Source: an uncultured Prevotellaceae bacterium (GTDB lineage Bacteria; Bacteroidota; Bacteroidia; Bacteroidales; Bacteroidaceae). Taken from it: 41,266 bases of DNA. Made by a program: the position numbers and the translations under genes. Positions within the stretch are counted from its first letter, which is position 1. Every line of letters starts with the position of its first letter. Below are positions 34,148 to 40,860 of the stretch, one piece after another. Location: assembly GCA_947168395.1 (NCBI GenBank), contig CAMVLT010000032.1, positions 1 to 41,266 of the forward strand, in the 5' to 3' direction. Below the pieces are notes generated by a model that saw only the letters and a program-made list of their open reading frames with translations, had not been told where the DNA came from and searched no databases.

Positions 34148-34196
34148 ATTTGGTTTTTCGCTCACTTATTCGTATCTTTGCACGCAGAAACCAAAT
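34148..34196 (+). promoter_or_regulatory. Promoter and inverted-repeat operator of the toxin-antitoxin operon
   Basis: TTTG (34149-34152), a 20-bp spacer and TATCTTTG (34173-34180) make a full promoter. It is framed by a 9-bp inverted repeat, ATTTGGTTT (34148-34156) and AAACCAAAT (34188-34196), well placed for repression by the antitoxin or the toxin-antitoxin complex. Confidence 0.65.
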
Positions 34197-34207
34197 GTGT
34201 TAGGGTT

Positions 34208-34465
34208 ATGACAGCAATAGAATTGAATGCGCAGATATGGCGCGACATGGCCGAGATAGCCGACAGCGAGGCACTGATGAAGCAGTTGGCAAAGTATCTG
34301 AAGAAACTTGTGGCCAAGAAGCAGGATGAAACGCTGATAACGAAGGAGGAGTTCTTTGCCAAGCTGGATCGTGGAGAGACCGAGTATAGGCAGGGCAAGT
34401 GTACGCGCCTGCTGCCTGGCGAGTCGGTAACAGAAATGTTGAGAAGGAGCGGTTACAATGTATAA
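34208..34465 (+). CDS. Antitoxin of a YoeB-type toxin-antitoxin pair
   Basis: An 85-residue protein from ATG 34208. Its N-terminal part (MTAIELNAQIWRDMAEIADSEALMKQLAKYLKKLV) is helical and the C-terminal part is charged and probably unfolded when free, with LDRGETEYRQGKCTRLLPGESVTEMLRRSG. This is the usual build of a small antitoxin; it does not show the standard YefM/Phd N-terminus clearly. Its stop overlaps the toxin start by 8 nt, with the antitoxin first, and the promoter has an inverted repeat for autoregulation. The role is inferred mainly from the toxin next to it. Confidence 0.75.
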   Translation: MTAIELNAQIWRDMAEIADSEALMKQLAKYLKKLVAKKQDETLITKEEFFAKLDRGETEYRQGKCTRLLPGESVTEMLRRSGYNV

Positions 34466-34730
34466 CGTTGACTTCACGTTCGATGCCAAGGCTGACCTTG
34501 CCAAACTGGCCATGAGCGAGCCTAAGGTCTATGCCAAGGCGGTGCGCTTTATTGAGGAGTTGAAAACTCATCCTAAAACCGGACTGGGGCACCCAGAGCC
34601 GCTGAAGGGCAATCCGGAAGGACGGTGGAGCCGCGAACTCACGAAGAAACACCGGCTGGTCTATCAGATTTTTGAGACTGATGTCGTGGTGCTTGTCCTT
34701 TCCTCCTACGGCCATTACGATGACAAGTAG
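34458..34730 (+). CDS. YoeB/Txe-family toxin (RelE superfamily mRNA interferase)
   Basis: A 90-residue basic protein: YNVDFTFDAKADLAKL at the start, then the helix with AVRFIEELKTHPKTGLGHPEPLKGNPEGRWSRELTKKHRLVYQIF and a C-terminal SYGHYDDK. The G-x-PEPLKGN...W-SR...HRLVY core and the final H-Y pair are those of Txe/YoeB toxins, which cut mRNA at the ribosome when free of the antitoxin. Glu, Arg and His residues of the usual active site are present, so it is probably active. It overlaps the antitoxin by 8 nt and is followed by a terminator. The pair lies between perfect 41-bp direct repeats. Confidence 0.9.
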   Translation: MYNVDFTFDAKADLAKLAMSEPKVYAKAVRFIEELKTHPKTGLGHPEPLKGNPEGRWSRELTKKHRLVYQIFETDVVVLVLSSYGHYDDK

Positions 34731-34760
34731 CCCCGCAGCCTTAGTACACCACACTGTCAT

Positions 34761-34789
34761 CCCCCGTCCGGCTCCGAGCCGTACGGGGG
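34761..34789 (+). terminator. Terminator of the toxin-antitoxin operon
   Basis: A GC-rich hairpin from CCCCCGTCCGGCTC to GAGCCGTACGGGGG, with one mismatch, followed by ATTGTTGTGT. Confidence 0.75.
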
Positions 34790-34813
34790 ATTGTTGTGTC
34801 AGTATGGTTCTTA

Positions 34814-34854
34814 ATTTCATTTATGTGAGATTTGTGAAGATTTAGGGTTCTGAT
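34814..34854. repeat. 41-bp direct repeat, right of the toxin-antitoxin pair
   Basis: Identical to 34107-34147; the copies are 707 bp apart. Confidence 0.92.
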
Positions 34855-34874
34855 GTCTGCCACCCCATCAGCAA

Positions 34875-34902
34875 AAGACCCTCCCTAATTAGGGAGGGTC
34901 TT
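34875..34902 (-). terminator. Perfect palindrome, terminator of the HU-like gene
   Basis: Two 14-bp arms, AAGACCCTCCCTAA and TTAGGGAGGGTCTT, meet without a loop. It lies 5 bp beyond the HU-like stop. The CCTCCC...GGGAGG core is shared with the palindrome inside alaS. Confidence 0.75.
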
Positions 34903-34906
34903 GCTG

Positions 34907-35443
34907 CTAAGGCTCAATCGGGTCAACATCCTGATTGGCCAGGGGGAGGTCGCTGATGGGGACGCGCGTCTGGTAACGCTTCTTCTTGCCACCCTCGGTG
35001 ACGACGTGGACGGTGATGAGGTCCTTCATCTCGAACACGCAGGCCTTCTTCAGCTCACGGCTCGTCAGGTTGCCCTCCTTCTCGCCCTCGGGCAGGAAGC
35101 GCAGGTGTACGCCCTCAATCTGCACGTTCGGGTCGTAGCCCAACGGGGACTCCACGCCGCCCTTCTTGTTCTCGATGGTGGGGTAGAACGTTCCCAGCCC
35201 CTCCAGCTTCACGGGCTGTCCCTGGCATATCAGCTCCTTCATGCACGACACGATGTTCTGGAGCACCAGCACCATCATCTCGTAGGTGGTCAACTTGCCG
35301 TGCTCGGTCAGGTGCTTCGCAAAGCCCTTCAGCGACAGCGGCTTCTTCGTCTCAGGCTCGCCAAAGTACATACCGTAGGTACGGCTGGCCGAGTTGGTGT
35401 CCTTCTTCAGGTTCACCTGGAATGCGATTTCATTTACTGCCAT
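34907..35443 (-). CDS. HU-like DNA-binding protein (Bacteroidales HU-HIG type)
   Basis: A 178-residue protein with the HU/IHF-like fold in its first 125 residues: an N-terminal beta segment (VNEIAFQVNLKKDTNSASRTYGMYFGEPE), helices with SLKGFAKHLTEHGKLTTYEMMVLVLQNIV, then VKLEGLGTFYPTIENK, the typical HU G-L-G-x-F. The remaining residues (about 130-178) form a beta-rich tail. Bacteroidales carry many such long HU relatives with unclear roles; binding to DNA is likely. It stands alone with its own strong promoter and a roughly 96-nt leader. Confidence 0.85.
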   Translation of the reverse strand: MAVNEIAFQVNLKKDTNSASRTYGMYFGEPETKKPLSLKGFAKHLTEHGKLTTYEMMVLVLQNIVSCMKELICQGQPVKLEGLGTFYPTIENKKGGVESPLGYDPNVQIEGVHLRFLPEGEKEGNLTSRELKKACVFEMKDLITVHVVTEGGKKKRYQTRVPISDLPLANQDVDPIEP

Positions 35444-35539
35444 AGTTCTTCATGGTTTTAAGTGGTTAATACTGTTGTCGTGTCTCACCGGGTAAACGCG
35501 CGCGCTCATTACGTTAATCGCCCGGTTCGCTTACGGGTG

Positions 35540-35571
35540 CAAAGATACGACAATTCTGCGACGCCAGCAAA
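35540..35571 (-). promoter_or_regulatory. Promoter of the HU-like gene
   Basis: Minus strand TTTG (35568-35571), 20 bp, TATCTTTG (35540-35547), leaving a leader of about 90 nt. Confidence 0.75.
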
Positions 35572-35619
35572 AATCTCGCCGAAAAAGACACGCGAAAAGA
35601 CACGCCGCACCGGGGCAGT

Positions 35620-35789
35620 GGTACAGATGGCAGATGGCAGTTGGCTCGGCTGCACGGTGAAGGTAGGCTGTGGCAGGCTTATTATATATATAATATATAT
35701 ATTATATATATAATAAATAATATTATACACTTTTTCTTCCCCAGTCGCTGCACCTGCTTAGTAAGCAACTGCCATCTGCCATCTGTACC
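35620..35789. repeat. 170-bp element with 24-bp perfect terminal inverted repeats and a central AT palindrome
   Basis: The arms 35620-35643 and 35766-35789 are exact reverse complements (24 bp; core CAGATGGCAGATGGCAG). Midway, 35679-35716 is a perfect 38-bp AT-only palindrome. The rest of the gap 35444-35861 holds only the two promoters. The element could be a small non-autonomous mobile element or a cruciform-forming site. Confidence 0.8.
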
Positions 35790-35806
35790 GATTGAACCGG
35801 CATTTT

Positions 35807-35838
35807 TTTGGCGGTTTGCCTATTTATTCGTACCTTTG
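35807..35838 (+). promoter_or_regulatory. Promoter of the WYL regulator
   Basis: TTTG (35807-35810), 20 bp, TACCTTTG (35831-35838), 23 nt before the start codon. Confidence 0.75.
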
Positions 35839-35861
35839 CAGCAAAAAAATACCGTTAGCCG

Positions 35862-36752
35862 ATGAAACCTGCAATGATTTTTCGCCAGTACATCTGGATT
35901 ATCAACGCGCTGCGTTCGAGCCGAGGGCTGACGCTCGAAGAGCTGAGCCAACGGTGGCAGCAGGACGGCGTGGCCGACGGCAACGCGCTGGCCCGCTCGT
36001 CGTTCAACCGCCACCGCGACGCCATTCTCGACATGTTCGGCATCATCATCGACTGCCACCCGAAGACCTACCGCTACTACATCAGCAACCCCCACGCCCT
36101 GTGCGACGACAGCATAGAGCGGTGGCTTTTCTCGACGCTCACCGTCCACGGCGTGCTCACCGACAGCGCCTCGATCAAGGAGCGCGTCATACTGGAGAAC
36201 GTGCCTGCGGGCGAGCAGTACCTCGACACCATCATCCGCGCCATACGCACCAGCCGCCGCCTGCACATAGGCTACCGCAAGTTCCATGCCGAGGGCTACG
36301 AGCGCACCGTCAGCCCCTACGCGCTGAAGCTGTTCCACCAGCGGTGGTACCTGCTGGCGCGCATCGACGACGGCCAGATGCGCATCTACGCCCTCGACCG
36401 CATGACGGCGGCGGTGCTGACGGACGAGCCGTTCACGATGCCGCCCGACTTCCAGCCGCAGGCCTACTTCGCCGAGTACTACGGCGTGCTGACGGACGGT
36501 ACGCCCCTGGCTCACGTCGTTGTGCGTGCCCACCGCTGGACGCCCGACTACCTGCGCACGCTGCCGCTGCACCACTCGCAGCGCGAGCTGGCCTCGGGCC
36601 CCGGCTACGCCGACTTCGGCTACGACATACGTCCGACGGCCGACTTCCTGGGCCAGCTGCTCTCGCACGGTGACGGCATCGAGGTGCTGGAGCCCGTGGA
36701 GCTGCGCGAGAAAATGCGGCAGATGCTGGCCGACAGTCTTAAAAGGTATTAA
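35862..36752 (+). CDS. WYL-domain transcriptional regulator
   Basis: A 296-residue protein. Residues about 1-70 form a winged-helix DNA-binding domain (RQYIWIINALRSSRGLTLEELSQRWQ; ARSSFNRHRDAILDMFGI). The WYL domain follows (about 120-200): LHIGYRKFHAEGYERTVSPYALKLFHQRWYLLARIDDGQMRIYALDRM, with the W-Y-L triplet at the expected place. A C-terminal WCX-like part ends LLSHGDGIEVLEPVELREKM. WYL proteins often control defence and stress genes and sense nucleotides or nucleic acid. No defence gene is next to it here. GC-rich coding suggests a resident gene. Confidence 0.92.
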   Translation: MKPAMIFRQYIWIINALRSSRGLTLEELSQRWQQDGVADGNALARSSFNRHRDAILDMFGIIIDCHPKTYRYYISNPHALCDDSIERWLFSTLTVHGVLTDSASIKERVILENVPAGEQYLDTIIRAIRTSRRLHIGYRKFHAEGYERTVSPYALKLFHQRWYLLARIDDGQMRIYALDRMTAAVLTDEPFTMPPDFQPQAYFAEYYGVLTDGTPLAHVVVRAHRWTPDYLRTLPLHHSQRELASGPGYADFGYDIRPTADFLGQLLSHGDGIEVLEPVELREKMRQMLADSLKRY

Positions 36753-36772
36753 CCCCGCGCGACGGTGTGCCG

Positions 36773-36848
36773 ACTCAGCCCCAGTGGCTTAAAGAACAAA
36801 AATCCACACAAATCGTACACAAATAATATAAATGATTATCCGCATGTA
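36773..36848. repeat. 76-bp direct repeat, left copy
   Basis: Starts ACTCAGCCCCAGTGGCTT and ends TTATCCGCATGTA. It matches 37180-37255 at 75 of 76 positions, and its last 15 bp are also the left end of the multi-hairpin repeat copy B. Confidence 0.9.
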
Positions 36849-37066
36849 GCCGACAGACGGCCTGAAAGGCCAGCAAGCTATTAGCCCAGGGCAACGCCCT
36901 GGGTATAGAGTGTGTGCCGCCATCGCCCTGAAAGGGCATAAGCTTTGCTTCCTGTTATGGCTTTTGCCCTTTCAGGGCGGGGGTTAAACGTCCTGTCACC
37001 CAGGGCGCTGCCCTGGGCTGATGGCTCATTGCCCCTTCGGGGCGTTATCGGATACATACGGAAATC
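36834..37066. repeat. Multi-hairpin repeat, copy B (inverted relative to copy A)
   Basis: The gap 36753-37467 is dominated by this 233-bp element. Its reverse complement follows copy A throughout with scattered changes. Several changes keep the hairpins paired: CCCAGGGCAGCGCCCTGGG here against CCCAGGGCAACGCCCTGGG, and GCCCTTTCAGGGC here against GCCCCTTGCAGGGGC. The rest of the gap, 37256-37415, holds nothing I can identify. Confidence 0.9.
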
Positions 37067-37179
37067 ACAACAATATATGTCAGCCGCTTATTTTCACAAT
37101 GAAAGATTTGTGTTGGATTTTTTGAAGATTTTTGTTCGTTATATTCTGACGGGGCGTGGTGGACTGAGTTGTTACAACT

Positions 37180-37255
37180 ACTCAGCCCCAGTGGCTTTAA
37201 GAACAAAAATCCACACAAATCGTACACAAATAATATAAATGATTATCCGCATGTA
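37180..37255. repeat. 76-bp direct repeat, right copy
   Basis: Second copy of 36773-36848. It runs on into CGGACATACGGATAATC, so GATTATCCG (37241-37249) and CGGATAATC form a short hairpin made from the two ends of the multi-hairpin repeat without its middle. Confidence 0.9.
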
Positions 37256-37415
37256 TCGGACATACGGATAATCAGAAAGTACATGGGTCGAAATTTCGGC
37301 TGATGCGCCGCGAGGTGGCCATCGGCAACGGTGCCGGGGATCACCCCATGATTAACTTAGCGCGCAAAATTACAACAAAAAAAACGAGACTGGCAAAACT
37401 TTAACCTTGTTTTTG

Positions 37416-37446
37416 TTGTTTTTTCGAAATATTATTCGTAACTTTG
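37416..37446 (+). promoter_or_regulatory. Promoter of the aldo/keto reductase gene
   Basis: TTG (37416-37418), 20 bp, TAACTTTG (37439-37446), about 21 nt before the start codon. Confidence 0.65.
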
Positions 37447-37467
37447 ACCCCGACAAATGCTTTATGT

Positions 37468-38823
37468 ATGGAAAAAGATAAACTGAACATGAACCGTAGA
37501 GAGTTTCTGAAGAGACTCGGCATCGGTACAGGATCTGCCTTGGCCTTGATGGCTATGGAACCGTTAAGTGCATTTGCACAGAAAGACAAAAAGGCTATTG
37601 ATAACCGCATGACCTATCGCGTACAGCATGGCTCAGGCGAACAAATCTCACTCTTGGGCTTCGGCATGATGCGACTGCCGAATAATCAGGAGGAGGTGAA
37701 CCAGTTGGTGGATTATGCCATCGAGCATGGCGTGAACTACTACGACACAGCCCCGATGTATATGCGTGGACAGTCGGAAGTGCTGATGGGTAATGCCCTC
37801 TCTCGCCATCCGCGAGACAAGTATTTCGTCGCCACAAAGATGTCGAATCAGGGACCGAACACCTGGAGTTTCGATGCCTCGAAGCGTATGTACGAGCAGT
37901 CGATGGAGCGACTGAAGGTAGACCACATCGACTATTACCTGCTGCACAGCATCGGAGGTGGTATGGACACGCTCAAAGGCCGTTTCCTCGATAACGGCAT
38001 CCTCGAATTCCTGCTCAAAGAGCGCGAGGCAGGACGTATCAAGCATCTGGGCTTTTCTTATCATGGTGACGTTCGTGATTTTGACTGGCTGTTGGATCAC
38101 AACAATGAGTACCACTGGGACTTCGTACAGATACAGATGAACTTCCTCGATTGGACGCACGCCTCGATGCGTGGTGGCAGACGGTCAGACGCTGATGCAG
38201 AATACCTGTATGGCAAATGCGAGAAACTGGGTATCCAGTGTGTCGTGATGGAGCCATTGCGCGGTGGTGCCTTTGGTAGAATGGCACAGGAACTGACAGA
38301 CCAGATGAAGGCTGTGCATCCTGATGACAGCACCGCCCGATGGGCCTTCCGATGGGTGGGCTCCTACCCCAACATCCTTACCGTGCTCAGTGGTATGAAC
38401 CGCATGGATCACCTCGAGGAAAACGTAAAGACGTTCTCGCCATTGGAGGTCTGCACAGAGTCGGAAAATGCCCTGTTGGCCAAGATTGCCGATGAGATGT
38501 CGGGCGTTCCCACCATTCCCTGTACCGCTTGCGAATACTGCATGCCGTGTCCTTATGGTGTAAATATCCCTGGCAACTTCACCTATTACAACGAGGCTGT
38601 CAACAGTCATATTCTCCCGTTGCCAGAACCTTCTGCCCCCGACTATGCAGAGCGCCAGCAGAAATTCATTGAGGGTTATCGCAAAGCGCTACCAGAGGCC
38701 GAGAAATGGGCACGTGCCTGTCAGGATTGTGAGGAATGTCTCTCGAAGTGCCCACAGCAGATACGTATCCCCAACCAGTTGAGCCGTATCGTACAGACCC
38801 TCAGAGTCAGGAGGAGATCATGA
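37468..38823 (+). CDS. Tat-exported aldo/keto reductase with ferredoxin-like 4Fe-4S domain
   Basis: A 451-residue protein from ATG 37468 (MEKDKL); the Met at 37489 is an alternative. The N-terminus MNRREFLKRLGIGTGSALALMAM is a twin-arginine signal, so the folded protein is exported with its cofactor. The aldo/keto reductase barrel follows: SLLGFGMMRLP, GVNYYDTAPMYMRGQSEVLMG, YFVATKMSNQ and VDHIDYYLLHSI, with the catalytic Tyr in APMYM and the Lys in VATKM. The C-terminus has two Cys groups, CTACEYCMPCPYG and CQDCEECLSKCPQQ, which fit one or two 4Fe-4S clusters. This fused type is common in anaerobes and probably links NAD(P)H or electron carriers to reduction of an unknown carbonyl compound. 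It stands alone. Confidence 0.92.
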   Translation: MEKDKLNMNRREFLKRLGIGTGSALALMAMEPLSAFAQKDKKAIDNRMTYRVQHGSGEQISLLGFGMMRLPNNQEEVNQLVDYAIEHGVNYYDTAPMYMRGQSEVLMGNALSRHPRDKYFVATKMSNQGPNTWSFDASKRMYEQSMERLKVDHIDYYLLHSIGGGMDTLKGRFLDNGILEFLLKEREAGRIKHLGFSYHGDVRDFDWLLDHNNEYHWDFVQIQMNFLDWTHASMRGGRRSDADAEYLYGKCEKLGIQCVVMEPLRGGAFGRMAQELTDQMKAVHPDDSTARWAFRWVGSYPNILTVLSGMNRMDHLEENVKTFSPLEVCTESENALLAKIADEMSGVPTIPCTACEYCMPCPYGVNIPGNFTYYNEAVNSHILPLPEPSAPDYAERQQKFIEGYRKALPEAEKWARACQDCEECLSKCPQQIRIPNQLSRIVQTLRVRRRS

Positions 38824-38874
38824 TTTGTTTCGCTGCCGACCCCATGATTCCCTCTCCAAAAATTGGCAGAAACG

Positions 38875-38906
38875 TTTGGCGGTTTCAGGAAAAATTAGTA
38901 ACTTTG
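38875..38906 (+). promoter_or_regulatory. Promoter of the large lipoprotein gene
   Basis: TTTG (38875-38878), 20 bp, TAACTTTG (38899-38906); the leader to the ATG at 39000 is about 87 nt. A GACCCCATGATTCCC REP-like core lies just upstream (38838-38852). Confidence 0.75.
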
Positions 38907-38999
38907 CATCGTGTAAGGTCAATTTGCCTGTGGCCAATTGTATATATGGAAACAATCTGAGAAAAACATTTATTATAATCAATTTAATACTAACTAATT

Positions 39000-40481
39000 A
39001 TGAAAAAAATGATGAATTGGGTGCTCGCCGCCACCTTAGTTTGCGGCGCAAGTGTATTCACCGCGTGTAGCGACAGTAACGACAACCCGACGCCGAAACC
39101 GGGTGAGAAGAAACGCAAGGAGTTCGTAGAGCACACCCGCCAGAGTCTGAAGACCGTGGCTGAGAACCTGAACTTCACCACGATCAACTCGTTCAGCTAT
39201 ATGAACACCGTCCTGAACGAGCGCATGCTGCTCAACGACGAGTTCGACAAGACCATCAGCCGCGTTTTTGCCGAGAAGATTCAGGCGTCGCTCAAGCCTT
39301 ATGAAAGACCAGAAGGGGAACCTCCAGCCGATCGTCCTGAGGGTGCTCCAGAACCTCCTGAAGGTGCTCCAGAACGTCCTGAGGGCGAAGAGCCACGTCC
39401 AGCCCCCAAGTACGAGGCTATTATTGATGTGACGGACTTTAATTACACCTTCACCGCCACAACAACTGGCTTCGATGTGGTCGAGAATGCCGACGAGGGT
39501 CTGGTGGTTGAGATTCCTGTCCATGGAACCTCTGAAACAGAAGGTGTCAAGATCGTCATCAAGGGTACAGGCGACACTTATGGGTTCTTCGCTCGTGCTC
39601 TCTCCAACGACTCCGTGGAAGTCAAGGTCGAAATCCCTGCTCAGTATGACTTGTCCTTTAGCGTCAAGGCCGACGGCAAATGGACAGAGTATCTCTACGG
39701 CACCGCCAAGAACACCGCAGTGGGTAAGTATTCAGAAACTCCCGATGGTGTCACACCATTTAACCCCACAGCCGATGCATGGAACGCAGCCCTCGATCTC
39801 CACTCCAACATCCCTGGCGTAGATGCCACCGACATCTACTTCGCCATCGGTCAGGATCCCGAGACGCACAAGGCTGGTCTGAAGCTTGACTACACCCACA
39901 ACGCCCATAAGGTGATTGAAGCCACGGCAACGCTGAGCAATGCCAACGGCAAGACCGACCTCTCGCAGATAACCAGCTCGAACAGCATCATGGACGTCAT
40001 GACCGCCATCATGGCCGGCAACAGCATAGAGGAACTGCAGCTCACCCTGCTCGACTGCCTGACCACCACCGCTAAGATCAGCGACTGCGCCACGGTGATG
40101 AAGGTTCAGAGCGAGATGGCCAGCGCCCGCCGCAACTATGCCGACCAGCAGACCATCGGCGGCTATGTCGACCAGCTCAACGGACTCATCAGCTGCACCA
40201 TGAGCGACAAGAAGCTTGGCCAGGAGATTCCAATGCGCCTCGTCACCACGAAGGTTGGTGTTGACTGGTGGACAGTGCCCGCACTCAATTTCTCTGACGA
40301 GAACGGCTTCGTGCCCATGACCGAACTGCTCGACAAGGAGTCGACGGAGTATGCCCTCAACATCATCGACCACGCCGTCGATCCCGCGAAGAATGCCATC
40401 ATCGTCGCCCGCCAGCTGATGCAAGCCCTGCAGAAGCTCCAGACCGCTTTCTACGATTCGGAGAAAGCAGCCAATAAATAA
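39000..40481 (+). CDS. Large lipoprotein of unknown function with a Pro/Glu repeat
   Basis: A 493-residue protein with a lipoprotein signal (SVFTAC, Cys23) and a polar SDSNDNPTPKPGEKK tether. Residues about 40-100 are helical; 101-136 are a Pro/Glu/Gly-rich low-complexity segment in which PEGAPE(P/R)PEG recurs. The remainder looks like a beta-rich domain (IDVTDFNYTFTATTTGFDVVEN, FSVKADGKWTEYLYGTAKNT) followed by helices. I do not recognise the family. It is probably a surface or periplasmic lipoprotein. It is flanked by its own promoter and a downstream REP-like cluster, with no operon partners, so context says little. Confidence 0.75.
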   Translation: MKKMMNWVLAATLVCGASVFTACSDSNDNPTPKPGEKKRKEFVEHTRQSLKTVAENLNFTTINSFSYMNTVLNERMLLNDEFDKTISRVFAEKIQASLKPYERPEGEPPADRPEGAPEPPEGAPERPEGEEPRPAPKYEAIIDVTDFNYTFTATTTGFDVVENADEGLVVEIPVHGTSETEGVKIVIKGTGDTYGFFARALSNDSVEVKVEIPAQYDLSFSVKADGKWTEYLYGTAKNTAVGKYSETPDGVTPFNPTADAWNAALDLHSNIPGVDATDIYFAIGQDPETHKAGLKLDYTHNAHKVIEATATLSNANGKTDLSQITSSNSIMDVMTAIMAGNSIEELQLTLLDCLTTTAKISDCATVMKVQSEMASARRNYADQQTIGGYVDQLNGLISCTMSDKKLGQEIPMRLVTTKVGVDWWTVPALNFSDENGFVPMTELLDKESTEYALNIIDHAVDPAKNAIIVARQLMQALQKLQTAFYDSEKAANK

Positions 40482-40491
40482 TAAAAGGAAT

Positions 40492-40510
40492 GGATCACGG
40501 GGTCGGTTCT
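40492..40510 (+). repeat. REP-like unit 1
   Basis: GGATCACGGGGTCGGTTCT, the first of three same-strand units in the gap 40482-40860. Confidence 0.7.
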
Positions 40511-40529
40511 TTGCGTGGCAAAGCGAGTT

Positions 40530-40548
40530 GGGTCACGGGGACGGTTCT
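40530..40548 (+). repeat. REP-like unit 2
   Basis: GGGTCACGGGGACGGTTCT, preceded by GCAAAGCGAGTT, a motif that also precedes unit 3 in the form GCAAGCGACTTT. Confidence 0.7.
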
Positions 40549-40581
40549 CTGATCTGTTCCCCCCAAAAGCTAAGAATAGAG

Positions 40582-40609
40582 AAACGGAAGTCAGTCGCGG
40601 CTTCCGTTT
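40582..40609 (+). terminator. Terminator-like hairpin in the REP cluster
   Basis: A 9-bp stem AAACGGAAG / CTTCCGTTT with a 10-nt loop, followed by TCTGTTT. It may end the lipoprotein transcript. Confidence 0.6.
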
Positions 40610-40630
40610 TCTGTTTGGGCAAGCGACTTT

Positions 40631-40655
40631 GGGGATCACGGGGGTTCTACTGATC
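40631..40655 (+). repeat. REP-like unit 3
   Basis: GGGGATCACGGGGGTTCTAC followed by TGATC. It pairs with unit 4 in inverted orientation across about 130 bp. Confidence 0.7.
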
Positions 40656-40673
40656 ATTTTTCTGCGTTGAAAA

Positions 40674-40705
40674 TTTGGATGTTCGAGAATAAGTTCGTAT
40701 CTTTG
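40674..40705 (+). promoter_or_regulatory. Promoter of the GH27 gene
   Basis: TTTG (40674-40677), 20 bp, TATCTTTG (40698-40705). The leader of about 150 nt contains REP unit 4. Confidence 0.7.
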
Positions 40706-40784
40706 CCTTCGCATTTGAAAACAATTGAACCGATGGAAGTGCACAGGGGGCAGGAACGATGTGTAATACAGAAACTTCAAAAAG

Positions 40785-40813
40785 TGATCAGTAGAACCGA
40801 CCCCATGATTCCC
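40785..40813 (-). repeat. REP-like unit 4 (inverted)
   Basis: Minus strand reads GGGAATCATGGGGTCGGTTC then TACTGATCA, the reverse partner of unit 3. It shares the GACCCCATGATTCCC core with 38838-38852. Confidence 0.7.
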
Positions 40814-40860
40814 AATCATTCACGTTCACCGAAACCACTTTATTAATAAAATAAACAGAT

